DNA of 64,000 bases. It comes from Porphyridium purpureum (Eukaryota; Rhodophyta; Bangiophyceae; Porphyridiales; Porphyridiaceae). The notes beneath the pieces are model-generated. The model did no database searches. It was not told where the DNA came from and worked only from the letters and a program-made list of their open reading frames with translations. Shown in pieces: positions 36,973 to 46,253 of this stretch. A program made the translations under genes and the position numbers. The DNA lies in NCBI GenBank assembly GCA_008690995.1, contig VRMN01000023.1, positions 27,730 through 91,729 on the forward strand, read 5' to 3'. Position 1 is the stretch's first letter, and every line of letters begins with the position of its first letter.

Positions 36973-38028
36973 TTACTTGCTGCGTTTATACACCTTTTGG
37001 AGCAGGAACTCAAATGCTCCCGTCGGCATGACCCCCTCTAGCTCCGCAATCATGGCGCGAATCGAGTCGTAGGATTTTTGCTCGTACGCCTGAAAGGCGT
37101 CGGGGATACCTAACTTGCCATACATCTCCTTGACACGCGCAACGCACTCCTTGTCATTGCGTCCATAGTTGGCCTCGAGCAAAGCTCGGTCTTCTGCACT
37201 AGCGTTGCACTCGTGCAGTGCGGTGACGACGAGCCACGTGCATTTGTTTTCTTCAATATCTGTACCCACTTTACCGATCAGCTCTGGCTCACCAAAGCAG
37301 TCAAGGTAGTCGTCTTGCGCCTGGAAGTACTCTCCGATGGCCAGGCACACCCGCTCGGCGTGCTTGTAGAGCTGCGGGTCCTCGACGTTGGCCAGCCGCA
37401 TGCCAAGCGCAACGCTCAGGTAAAACGAGTAGTACGCCGTCTTGTAGCGGTAGATGCGGTACAGCGTGTCGCTTGTGAATGCCGTGAGGTCGACATGCCC
37501 AGGTTCCTGCTGCGATGTGAGATCCAGCAGCTGTCCGACCTCTGTGATAAACGTGATCTCGCGAAAGAGCTCGGTCAGCTCCACGTACGCCCGATGCGAC
37601 CGGAAGTTGGCCTTGAGAATGCGGAAAATCATGGCTTCTAGAATGAGCGAGTCGTTGACTGCCTTGAGGCCGATTTCTGGGAGCTTGTAGTAGCACGCCT
37701 GTCCGCGGCGGGTGTGGCTGCCATCCATGATATCGTCCGCGACTAAGAAGCACGCCTGGAGCCACTCGACGCACCACCCGAGCATGTTTGCCTGCCGCGT
37801 CTCCTCCGCAGACAGCTCGTGTGCGTGGCCACAGAACGACTTGTAGCACTGCAGCACTGCGAGGCCGCGCGTGAGCTTGCCGTGCGGCACGTTGTACGTC
37901 ATTATCTTGTGGATGTACGCCTGCGCCGGCGGCGGGACATCGAACGAGCTCGCCAGCTCTGCATCCAGCTGCGCGACCAGCTCATCAAACACGGCCATGA
38001 ACTCCCGCTTCACCAGATCCGCGTCCAT
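36973..38028 (-). CDS. FPPS: Farnesyl diphosphate synthase
   Basis: This is a 351-residue prenyltransferase of normal length. Both Asp-rich motifs are present: DDIMDGSHTRRG (first Asp at residue 98) and DDYLDCFG (from 239). It also has GKVGTDIEENKCTWL and ends KVYKRSK. It joins isopentenyl diphosphate to DMAPP and GPP for sterols, prenyl groups and dolichol. The residue five places before the first motif is Cys (QACFLVADD), where FPP synthases usually have an aromatic residue; the one at -4 is Phe. The ATG at 38028 follows a (GA)n leader on the coding strand (38048-38069). No organelle presequence is seen in this form, so it is probably cytosolic. Confidence 0.95.
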   Translation of the reverse strand: MDADLVKREFMAVFDELVAQLDAELASSFDVPPPAQAYIHKIMTYNVPHGKLTRGLAVLQCYKSFCGHAHELSAEETRQANMLGWCVEWLQACFLVADDIMDGSHTRRGQACYYKLPEIGLKAVNDSLILEAMIFRILKANFRSHRAYVELTELFREITFITEVGQLLDLTSQQEPGHVDLTAFTSDTLYRIYRYKTAYYSFYLSVALGMRLANVEDPQLYKHAERVCLAIGEYFQAQDDYLDCFGEPELIGKVGTDIEENKCTWLVVTALHECNASAEDRALLEANYGRNDKECVARVKEMYGKLGIPDAFQAYEQKSYDSIRAMIAELEGVMPTGAFEFLLQKVYKRSK

Positions 38029-38225
38029 CTCGCTCACTTTTTCCGGCTTTCTCTCTCTCTCTCTCTTTCTCACACAAACAAACGCTTGAAGTCTCACACC
38101 AAACCCACGCCCTCGACCTTATCGCGCTTTCTCTCGCACGCACGCACGCTCGCCGCAGCTCGGCTATCTGCCATACACCACCATGCACACGCCGCGCTCG
38201 CCTTTATCCTACCTCCTCGCTCGCT

Positions 38226-38262
<37 letters not shown>

Positions 38263-38339
38263 TGACACATATGTCAACTACCGCCACACGTCCGCGAGGT
38301 CTGGCCGCGCTCTGCACCTGCCATTCTCGCTCTAGGGTT

Positions 38340-38460
38340 TCACACCCACTGTACACCCATCACTGTACACCCATCACTGTACACCCATCACTGTACACCC
38401 ATCACTGTACACCCATCACTGTACACCTAAAACCGCTGTACATCCAGGTGTACAGTGAAT
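38340..38460. repeat. 14-bp CTGTACACCCATCA tandem repeat
   Basis: Six CTGTAC starts at 38349, 38363, 38377, 38391, 38405 and 38419 are spaced exactly 14 bp apart. A further CTGTAC and an inverted GTACAG follow at 38436-38456. It lies about 320-430 bp upstream of the FPP synthase ATG. Confidence 0.9.
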
Positions 38461-39303
38461 TGACCTCGCAGGTTGCGTGCGTCGGTGGTGTGAGAAATGC
38501 GACAAGCCGTTGGTTTTTCTCAGCTCACGCGCAGAATGTGGCGCGCCGCTGTCAGGGCAGATATACAGCGAGGACGCACCTGCGTGCTCGCCATTGGCCA
38601 TGCTCCTGGTGTCGGTTCCGAGCTCGCCTCACGCGTGCCGGGGTATCAGCTGGTCGGCATAGAGTCAACACGACTGGATGTCTTTTGTGCGCTGTGAGTG
38701 GAACGCGGACGCGCCTGGGTGTGTAAGAGCCGCGTAGAGATGAGACCGCCAAAAATGTCAAATGTCTTGCCCGCGAAACGGGCGCCACGCAGAACGCCGA
38801 CGTGTAGCGGCAGGCTGGTCTCACCAGTGTGCGAGCAGGCGGCCGGCGTCGTCGTACCCATCGAGTTCTTCATAGGAGGAGGAATCTGTTGCGTATCGAT
38901 GACCTGGGGTTTCCTCCAGTCCGGCGACGCCTTGATCATTGCCGTACGTCCCGGAAGAGCAGCTGCCTCACTTTCCTCGTGCGTCTGTGCAAAGACATGG
39001 AATCCTCAAAGCCGCTTCTCAATCTCACACCCGCATTCGCGCGCGCTTGGCAGCATTGAGATGCGTGACCATGGAGGTTCCGCGCAAAAGCTCGCTTGTC
39101 TGAAATCTCCGATGCGCGGCTGCAATCCTGTATCCACTGCCCAAGCGCGAGTCCACCAATAACCAATAAGCCGAACCGGTTTCGCCACATGAACCGTTTA
39201 GTCAAATGCGCGCAGCGCGCGCTGCGGCGAGACGGAACGAAGCACAAGGTTGCGGGGCGCGCAGTAGGATTTCGGATTTTGCGGCGCGCAAGGCTATCAA
39301 GCA
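38461..39303. other. Intergenic region, no supported gene
   Basis: About 840 bp. A minus-strand frame (stop at 38646, open to about 39005) reads IKASPDWRKPQVIDTQQI and LPLHVGVLRGARFAGKTFDI, which looks moderately protein-like but matches nothing I know. A plus-strand frame ending at 38697 has CVLAIGHAPGVGSELASR, reminiscent of a dinucleotide-binding loop, but stops at once. Neither is strong enough to call. Confidence 0.35.
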
Positions 39304-40272
39304 ATGGATCTGGGAACAATGTCTGGCGTCCCGCCGCGGTATGCGCCAGATATGGTGCGATTCTATACTTCGCTGATGCGTGAGATCGGCCAGCACGCCG
39401 ATCCGAGCAAGCCCGAGCTGCTCTCGCCGCATGTGGCGTTGTGGAAAGACGCCCCCGTGTCGTTGGTGGTTGCCTCTGCGCTGTTTTTTTTCCGCTGGCT
39501 TGTTGAGCGCCGCATCTTCCCGCGCTTATTCCAAAAGTTTGACGCGCGCAAGCGCGCAAAATTGTCTGAGAACGCGTTCTACACGATCTTCTACATCTGC
39601 TCGTTTGCGTTTGGGGTCAGCGTCTACTCACGCGAGAACTGGAGCGTGCAGTTTATGTCGAAGGAGAAAATGTTTGACCTGTTCACAGATTACCCGCCGG
39701 CCATGTCCACCGATCTCCGCTTTTACTATCTCGCGCAGCTCGGCTTTTACATTGGCTGTCTTGTGTTCCTCAACATGGACACGCGCCGGTCAGACTACGT
39801 ACAATACATCATCCATCACGCCGCCACGACCATACTGGTCAGTGGCAGCTACGTAACGGGATACGTGCGCGTGGGTGTCATTGTGCTCATCTTGCACGAC
39901 GTGGGCGACATTTTTCTGTACGGTGCCAAGACGATGCACTACCTTGGGCTGGCGCCGTTCGACACCATTCTGTTTGTTATATTCATGGTTGTGTTCTACA
40001 TTAGCCGGCTGGTCTTTCTTCCGCGCGTGGTGTACGCAACTGTGCTTGAAACGTTTTTGATTGCCGCCATGGACCCGCAATTTAACGAATGGGTCATGTA
40101 TTGGCATGTGTACACGCTGCATTGGTTTGTCTTTTGCGTGCTATTATGTGTGCTTATCGTATTGCACACCTTTTGGTTCAACCTTATTCTCCGCGTGGCC
40201 TACCGCGAGGTCATGCAGCCAGGCAAAATCTCGCAGGATGGCGACATTCGCAGCGACTCAGAGAGTGAGTAG
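39304..40272 (+). CDS. Ceramide synthase (LAG1/TLC domain)
   Basis: This is a 322-residue multi-pass membrane protein. It carries the Lag1p motif: YIIHHAATTILVSGSYVTGYVRVGVIVLILHDVGDIFLYGAK, with the paired His and the HD..D that form the active site. Hydrophobic spans flank it on both sides (SLVVASALFFFRWL; IFMVVFYISRLVF; WFVFCVLLCVLIVLHTFWFNLILRV). The acidic tail ends SDSESE. It acylates sphingoid bases with acyl-CoA in the ER membrane. The N-terminus is shorter than in animal enzymes and has no homeobox-like part. Confidence 0.9.
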   Translation: MDLGTMSGVPPRYAPDMVRFYTSLMREIGQHADPSKPELLSPHVALWKDAPVSLVVASALFFFRWLVERRIFPRLFQKFDARKRAKLSENAFYTIFYICSFAFGVSVYSRENWSVQFMSKEKMFDLFTDYPPAMSTDLRFYYLAQLGFYIGCLVFLNMDTRRSDYVQYIIHHAATTILVSGSYVTGYVRVGVIVLILHDVGDIFLYGAKTMHYLGLAPFDTILFVIFMVVFYISRLVFLPRVVYATVLETFLIAAMDPQFNEWVMYWHVYTLHWFVFCVLLCVLIVLHTFWFNLILRVAYREVMQPGKISQDGDIRSDSESE

Positions 40273-40881
40273 TGGGTAGTTGAGGTGCGCGGCAGAATAG
40301 CTATCCAATATGCCAAGCATTTGTCGTGCGACCTAGGCGGTGATGCTAACCGGTCACGCCGCCTGTTTTTAGGCACTGTCCGCGCACAGGGCCGAGTGGG
40401 CCGACCAGAAAATGGTGTGTTCTAGACGTCAGTTTCAGAATCGCCTTGGGTGACGCGAGCGATAAACGAGACTCGGTTCCTTTGAATGTCGGTAGGTGAC
40501 CCGCATGTATTCATGTAAAATGGTAGGCAGAGCTTTCTTGGAAAGCACCCAGAATGCTTCCTCATGCAGAATGCATGATCATTGCCTTCTTTTTTGTGCA
40601 AGCGCCTTTTTGGTCTCTCGACTCGTTTCGATCTTTGTTTTGTTCTGATCAAAAAGATCAGGTTCGATTCGTTCCTCGGCGATCCGCGTCTTGGTTCATC
40701 TAGTCAGTCTGATTACTCGTCGCGCATTGCGGCACCGCGCTCGCCGTAAAAGGAAGGCGGTCCCGGTTGGATATCTGTGCGTCTTCCTTTCCGAAAAGGA
40801 CTCACCGTGATTCGAGGTCCAGGCGCCGACAACGAGTGCTCAACAGTTTTCTCTGATCTCGTGCGCCCCGCTGTGCATGAT
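40273..40881. other. Intergenic region
   Basis: About 600 bp, less GC-rich than neighbours. I see no gene. A T-loop-like GGTTCGATTC at 40671 does not fold into a tRNA. Confidence 0.5.
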
Positions 40882-41160
40882 ATGGCGCCGCAGAAGAGCC
40901 CGGAGGAACCTTCAGCGCCGCAGCACACGCCGCTGCGTAGTTCGGAGCGCAGAAAGTGCCACGCGGCGAGGGACGCCTACCTGGCGTGCGTAGACACGGT
41001 CGCCGGCGACACCGACGAGAAGAACAAGGCGTGCAGCGATGAGTGGACTCAGTTCCAGGCCGACTGCCCGGCGACGTGGGTGTCGTACTTTATCAAGCAG
41101 CACGTGCAGAAGAAGCAGTTTGCGCAGTGGGAGGCTGCTGTCAACCAAAAGCCGGCATGA
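40882..41160 (+). CDS. COA6: COA6-like cytochrome c oxidase assembly factor
   Basis: This is a 92-residue protein with twin Cys motifs: C-x9-C (CHAARDAYLAC) and C-x10-C (CSDEWTQFQADC), then CPATWVSYF and KKQFAQWEAAV. The spacing and the ...C..AWV.YF.K... ending match COA6 and the related COX6B fold. In the mitochondrial intermembrane space COA6 helps metallate the copper A site of COX2. The first in-frame ATG is at 40882. An AATAAA at 41184 lies in the 42-bp gap before the next gene. Confidence 0.85.
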   Translation: MAPQKSPEEPSAPQHTPLRSSERRKCHAARDAYLACVDTVAGDTDEKNKACSDEWTQFQADCPATWVSYFIKQHVQKKQFAQWEAAVNQKPA

Positions 41161-41202
41161 TGCGAGCGAGATCCACTGCGAGAAATAAAAGACGGCGATA
41201 CC

Positions 41203-41961
41203 ATGTCTCTGGCTACTGTGGAGGGCAGTGGCGTCGCGGAATGGCGGCGCGACCGCGATGCGTACAAAGATGTTCTGGCCGCACACGCGAAAGCGGGCGG
41301 AACGCGCGCTGCGCGTCTTGTCGCGCTGGAGCATGCGCTGTTCGAGTTTGACGAGTCACAAGTACCGCGATTTGAGGTGAGCAAGGCGCACCTACTGGAT
41401 CTGGTCGAGTACAAGCACGCGCGGGGGAAGTTTCGACCGAATAAGCACCTCGTGGAGCGGAATGCCGAGGCGCAGGTGCTGGAGGTGACGCGCCGCGCGC
41501 TGAGCTCACTTGTTGGGGTCGAGAATCCGTCATTGGCCACGTTGCTTCACGCAGTGGATACGGTGTGTGAGCTTTCAGGAGTCGGGCCGTTCACGGCGAG
41601 CTTGGTGGTGGCGCGTGCATGTCCTGCGCACGCAGCTTTCGGGTCAGATGAGGCGATCCGATTTGCGTTTGCGAAGAAACATTCCACGGCAGCGCCATAC
41701 AAGCCAAAGTACAACATGACGGAACTCCGCGAAGTGTGGCAAAGATTGAAGGTACTGCAGACCCACCTTCAAAGCAAAGACGGCGCTAAAACATGGCCGC
41801 TCCGTGATGTGGAGCGCGCCATCTTTGTGCGCGAGCGTGCGGGTATGTTGCCGCCCGCGGCGGAGCAAACGGCCCCGGTGAAACGGCCCCATGACTCGCA
41901 GTCGGGGACGGCTCTTTCAGAGCAGAGCACGAAAAGGAAAAGGCCCAGAAGCCATGGCTGA
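41203..41961 (+). CDS. Conserved protein with helix-hairpin-helix-like core
   Basis: This is a 252-residue protein. The helical core has LLDLVEYKHARGKFRPNKHLVERN and later LLHAVDTVCELSGVGPFTASLVVARACP, where LSGVGPFTASLV resembles the helix-hairpin-helix of base-excision glycosylases. A conserved DEA[IV]RF block follows, and the C-terminus is a basic nuclear-localisation-type tail (TKRKRPRSHG). I remember similar uncharacterised eukaryotic proteins with the KARGKFRP motif. No catalytic Lys/Asp pair typical of glycosylases is obvious. It starts only 42 bp after COA6 on the same strand. Confidence 0.65.
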   Translation: MSLATVEGSGVAEWRRDRDAYKDVLAAHAKAGGTRAARLVALEHALFEFDESQVPRFEVSKAHLLDLVEYKHARGKFRPNKHLVERNAEAQVLEVTRRALSSLVGVENPSLATLLHAVDTVCELSGVGPFTASLVVARACPAHAAFGSDEAIRFAFAKKHSTAAPYKPKYNMTELREVWQRLKVLQTHLQSKDGAKTWPLRDVERAIFVRERAGMLPPAAEQTAPVKRPHDSQSGTALSEQSTKRKRPRSHG

Positions 41962-42132
41962 ATGATGATTCAAGTCCATTTTGTATATCGCAATGGCGCC
42001 CACTCGACCCTGGGTCGTCCAGTCTGGCTCTTGGAGGACCGTCACGCTCGCAAGTTTGCGCCGAGGCACAAGTTGCGTGGTGAAGCTTACGATGCCCAAA
42101 CATATCAGCTCAGTCGGGTCTTTTTTTCGTGT

Positions 42133-42669
42133 CTACATGCGCTGCGGAGCAGATGTGCGCAGCTGATTCAGCTGTTCGTCCTTATTCAACGACTTGTGCG
42201 ACGGAGACAGTGCGCGGTCCACGCGCTCGTGCCGGGGCCTTTCGACATTGGCACTGCGCACGTGCGTACTCGGGGCCTGGCCCTCTTCGTGCATCTGTGC
42301 ACGGATATGCATCGACTTTGAGGAACTCTTCAGAATGCTCGAAACGTAGTGCGGCGTCTGCGTTGATTGCGCATCTAGCTCGAGCGGCATCTTTTCGCTA
42401 CCGGTAGACGGCGACATTGGTCTAGTCGGCGCGCCTACTGTTGTATGCCTTTTTGGCCCTCGAGTCGAGGAATGCTGATGCTCGCGCTGAACGCTCTGAG
42501 CCTTTGTGCTTTGGGTCTTCCTGTTTATGATCTCGGGATCCCATTGCAGGGCCGCGACGTCTTTGCCACTCACGAACACGGCAGCGCCGCCATGTATCCT
42601 GCTGCTATTCCCCGCGGCGTCATGTTCTTTTCCGTGGTAGCCGCCGTAGTACAAGTCGGCAAACTCCAT
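42133..42669 (-). CDS. Unknown protein, member 1 of a local two-gene family
   Basis: This is a 178-residue, mostly disordered protein starting MEFADLYYGGYHG at the ATG 42669. It contains GKDVAALQWDPEI. Both motifs recur in the gene at 43999 (IEFANLFYSS...; DVAALEWSREI). The rest is rich in Ser, Thr, Arg and His with no recognised domain. It may be a short linear-motif protein. The upstream frame stays open without an ATG, so a 5' exon is possible. Confidence 0.5.
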   Translation of the reverse strand: MEFADLYYGGYHGKEHDAAGNSSRIHGGAAVFVSGKDVAALQWDPEIINRKTQSTKAQSVQREHQHSSTRGPKRHTTVGAPTRPMSPSTGSEKMPLELDAQSTQTPHYVSSILKSSSKSMHIRAQMHEEGQAPSTHVRSANVERPRHERVDRALSPSHKSLNKDEQLNQLRTSAPQRM

Positions 42670-43998
42670 GGCGTGGTTGTCTCTGTCACTCCGGTGCGGC
42701 AAAGTTGTATCCTTGGTGGCTCACACGTTCTCAAAGGGTATAAATTGCCTCTGTCGATTCCCACCTGACGTTGACGACGGTCTATGTACGCCGCGCTCTT
42801 ATGCCCCATGCAAGACAAAGTCAACGCGGTTTGAAATATGAGCCATGCGAAAAAGCAGCTCCCAAATCCCAAACTATAAACGAAGAAAAGACGTACTGCC
42901 ACGGCAATCCTCATGTACTAGGCGCCAAAGAGTATCAGTGTAAAATCTAATCAGGGGAGCGAGCCAACCTGTCTTGTCAGCCCGCCAGTCAGCTGTGTCC
43001 AAAGAGAGAGAGAGAGAGATAGAGAGAGAGAGAAAACATGAAACAGTCTATGCGGACATCCCCGGTTGATTACGGACCCTAACCGCAAGACCTGTTTCTC
43101 AATCCACATTCAGCTGATTCAGCCCATCTGCGGCGACGACCGCTGACCCTGTGTTGCTGCAGATGCGCGACGGTCTCTTCCACAAGGACGCGCACAGGCA
43201 GCACGCGCGTGATCAGCGGGCACAGGACCGCGCACAAATGCCCATATCAAAACGTGCCTGTTTTAGCATGGACGTTGGACTGTAATCCGCGTTTGCGAGT
43301 TTACAGGTCACCCTGCGCTCACCCTGTAGCTCACGGAGACAAAAAGTCGGCGTCCATGCTGATTGCCGTAATAATGATGTGGCACGTGAGTACCAAGGCG
43401 GTCGTGGGTATGCGTGATGAGCATGCCATCCGCGGGGTTAGCCTGCACCAGAGTAGTGAGGGGTGGGTAGTGACACGGGTGGTCGGCCCTTGTGTGCAGG
43501 ATTGGCAACTGCCGTGTGCTGCTGCGTTTCAGTATTGCCGGGTGTTGGAATTCGACAACCCACTCCAACTCAAGAGGCACAGTTTCAGGTGGCACGGTTT
43601 CGGATTACGCGGTTTCGGATTGCACAGTTTCAGGTTGCACGGTTTCGGACTACACGGTTTCGGATTGCATGGTTCCCCGTAAAGACGATGAGCATAAAAG
43701 GGCGAGTGGAGCGCACGGAAGACGCGAGAGGCAAGAGAGATAGAGGCAGAGGTTTTTGGCTGAAGGTATAGAAGTAAACGGTGCTCCACTCGTTTACTTG
43801 AGAGAATCTCCGGCGAAGGCAGAGAGCCTGCGCGGTGCGCCGGGCACGGAGGCCGAGTGGCGAATTGCGCGAACGACGAGCCATTTTCAACACCGGGTAC
43901 CTTACGCAGTAGTTGATGCCCTCAGGAAGAATGGTGAATGTCTTGCTTCCCTTTTGTCCGGGGTTGATTCCTATTACAGTCGGCGGGCGGAATGAGCT
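42670..43998. other. Intergenic region with GA tract and 15-bp repeat
   Basis: About 1.3 kb. A GA tract lies at 43004-43033 and a 15-bp tandem repeat at 43585-43677. No gene is supported; a short frame at 43756-43995 lacks an ATG. Confidence 0.5.
43585..43677. repeat. 15-bp GGTTTCGGATTGCAC tandem repeat
   Basis: Six imperfect units of GGTTTC[GA]G[AG][TC]T[GA]CAC. In one plus frame it would read HGFGLHGFGL, but no start or context supports coding. Confidence 0.85.
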
Positions 43999-44769
43999 TT
44001 ATGAAATCGGAATGGTTTCCATGTCTGGCTCATGCATGAGGTGTGCGTTCGGTGAGTAGAGGCCATCCTGCAAGATTTGTGCGCCACGTGGGCTCAGCAG
44101 GACAGGACGCCTGAGCTGCTTGTGATCATCATGCTCATAACTTCCCTGGGCTTCGTCGTCACTAGGCGCTGCGCTGCTGGAGCCCTTCGGACGCACTGCG
44201 CGCGATCGCCAGCGGCGGCAGCGCTGGTTGGCGCCGGATGCCGGCGTCTTGCTTGGTCTTGGACTCGAAAAAGCCGGTGCATTGCTTTTGGAACACTCAT
44301 GTGCTCGGTTCAGCACCGACTCGGCAGCGCTCACCAGCAAGCGCGATGATTGTCTGGGCGACTTGAGCTGATGATGCACAGTGACGCCCCGCGTCAAATG
44401 CTCAGATGTGCCGCGACGACTCGGTGAATCAACGTTAGCGCGTCTAGGCGACATGAGCGCGGAGTGCTGCGTCTGCGTTGGCATTGGCCCACATGGCGTG
44501 GCGGAGTGAGAGGGAGAGCGCTCACTCGGGCTGCTGAAAATTTTGCAGTTTTCCTTGATCTCTCTGCTCCACTCAAGCGCCGCGACATCCTGGATGCTGG
44601 CGCCCAAGGAGGTTGGCGAGTTGATCCTTCTTCCCGGCAAAGACGATGACGATGGCGGCGAGGAGTAGAACAAGTTGGCAAATTCAATTGCGACAGAAGT
44701 GCACCCTCTGTGCAACCAGTGTGTAACTGTGTACCTCCGGAATTCTCTCGTCTCGATAGTCCCCGGCAA
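43999..44769 (-). CDS. Unknown protein, member 2 of a local two-gene family; 5' end unclear
   Basis: The open frame of up to 256 codons shares IEFANLFYSS and QDVAALEWSREI with the gene at 42133. The rest is disordered and Ser/Pro/Arg-rich with several SPR/SPS phosphosite-like motifs. No in-frame ATG precedes the conserved block: the Met at that place in member 1 is Ile here. Either an upstream exon supplies the start (an acceptor-like CACAG lies just before the block on the minus strand) or the gene is decaying. The function is unknown. Confidence 0.45.
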   Translation of the reverse strand: MPGTIETREFRRYTVTHWLHRGCTSVAIEFANLFYSSPPSSSSLPGRRINSPTSLGASIQDVAALEWSREIKENCKIFSSPSERSPSHSATPCGPMPTQTQHSALMSPRRANVDSPSRRGTSEHLTRGVTVHHQLKSPRQSSRLLVSAAESVLNRAHECSKSNAPAFSSPRPSKTPASGANQRCRRWRSRAVRPKGSSSAAPSDDEAQGSYEHDDHKQLRRPVLLSPRGAQILQDGLYSPNAHLMHEPDMETIPIS

Positions 44770-45899
44770 GCATGCGGCTGGAACACAGCTTCACTTTGCA
44801 TTCATTTGTTGGCCAACCCATCCCGTCCCGCACAAAAGCGATATTCCGGCGTCTGTTTACAGTCAGTCAAGCTGCGCCAGATTTCTGCGTCGTATCATAT
44901 GATTTAGGGCGACATGTTTGGATACTTAGCAGTACTGACGCGAAACGCCGCATTCGTAGCGCTCCATGAGCTGCTTCAATACTTCGAAGCAAGGCTGACC
45001 GAAGACCTGTATCTGATGTGGCCATCGGTTTCCTCCTCGCGCGATGCCGGCGGATCGGTACTTGTCGGCGTCTGCCAGTGCACGCTGGATCGTGCTGAAC
45101 GCCCCATGTCTGCACTGACCATGCCTGCTCTGCTCCGTCCTACCGTGCACCACTGCCCACCACGCCACACCGGAGCACAATCAGCGCGCGCCGAACCGGA
45201 AGCGCGACACGTCACTCTTATAAAAAAGCGCTGTTTTGCTATGAAGAAACCGGAACCCTAACCCTGATTGTGAGAGAGCAACCGCGCACGCGTGAACCGT
45301 TTGATTTCGGAGCAGCGCAGTCACGCATGGGCGAAGTGGTATCCAGTCAGCAGCGCAACCAGCACTTTTACCACCACCTATGAGGTTACTTGCCGTTGTC
45401 AGGTGAAAGGGGGCACAGAAAGCCACCGGAGACGCCCGTGGCGGATCATGGACACACAAAAGCCCACAAAAGGAAATGTGCCCAATGAGACCGGCCCCGT
45501 CAGACTTCATCACGTGTCTTCGTTCCTGGCGTGAATGTAGGGATCGATCCCTGCCATTTTAACGTCCGGAAGAATGGCGAACCGATTGAACGACGGTAAA
45601 GGTTGCCATGAGCATCAAGGTGAATAGGTGCCCGCCCCTGATTACGGCTTTTCGAGAGTCCTGGTTCTCCCATCTGCCTGCAGGTGAACGTGGCCGGATT
45701 AGACTGCCACGCAAGCCCGGCTGCCTGCCAAAGTCTATCGTGGGCACAGACTGGGAACACGCCCGCGGGTATAAAATAGGTCAAACTTGCTCGTTCCGAA
45801 GATGAAGGTGCAAAACTCAGATCAGTACGAACGAGTAAAAGGTGAAGCAAAGTGTGGGCTGATAGCAGCCGTCGAACTTTATTGCACAGACAAGACAGA
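44770..45899. other. Intergenic region
   Basis: About 1.1 kb with no supported gene. It contains a CCCTAACCCT dimer at about 45257, probably chance. Confidence 0.45.
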
Positions 45900-46253
45900 A
45901 TGGATGCAAAGGAGGAGGTCGTGGTGCTGGAGGATGAGAAGCATCGTCCGGAGCTCTTGCAACTGACGGAACAGGAAGAGCAGCAGCCTTTACTGCAAGA
46001 CGGTCCAGTTCGAGGCGATGTCAAACCTAGAAGTCCTCGCATGCGCAACCTAAGGAAAGATCTTGGTCTAGGCGGGCGCTCGGGCTCGTCGGTCGACATG
46101 CGCAGCTCGGGCTCGTTCCGTTTTTGCGCCGATGAGCGACCGGGACGGGACCCGAAGCGCACGCCTCGCTCCGCACCAATGTCTCGACGAGCGAGGCCGT
46201 CCAGGCATATCATGATAATGCACGGGTCGGCGCAAGCTAGCGAGGACGCATAA
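45900..46253 (+). CDS. Small uncharacterised charged protein
   Basis: This is a 117-residue protein. An acidic N-terminal half (MDAKEEVVVLEDEKHRPELL, then TEQEEQQPLLQDG, where EQQPLL resembles an acidic dileucine sorting motif) is followed by a basic, Ser/Arg-rich half (RSPRMRNLRKDLGLGGRSGSS) with possible phosphosites. No domain is recognised. A minus-strand ORF of 272 codons covers the same bases but is Ser/Cys-rich and reads as a shadow. Real coding status is likely but unproven. Confidence 0.5.
   Translation: MDAKEEVVVLEDEKHRPELLQLTEQEEQQPLLQDGPVRGDVKPRSPRMRNLRKDLGLGGRSGSSVDMRSSGSFRFCADERPGRDPKRTPRSAPMSRRARPSRHIMIMHGSAQASEDA

Noticed and set aside
38497-38697. Plus frame with VLAIGHAPGVGSELASR, like a dehydrogenase nucleotide-binding loop
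   Set aside because: The frame ends soon after and no other dehydrogenase motif follows in any frame.
40660-40720. GGTTCGATTC resembling a tRNA T-loop
   Set aside because: The flanking bases do not form a T stem and no acceptor or anticodon arms are found.
45250-45270. CCCTAACCCT resembling telomere repeat
   Set aside because: Fewer than two units inside unique sequence; probably chance.
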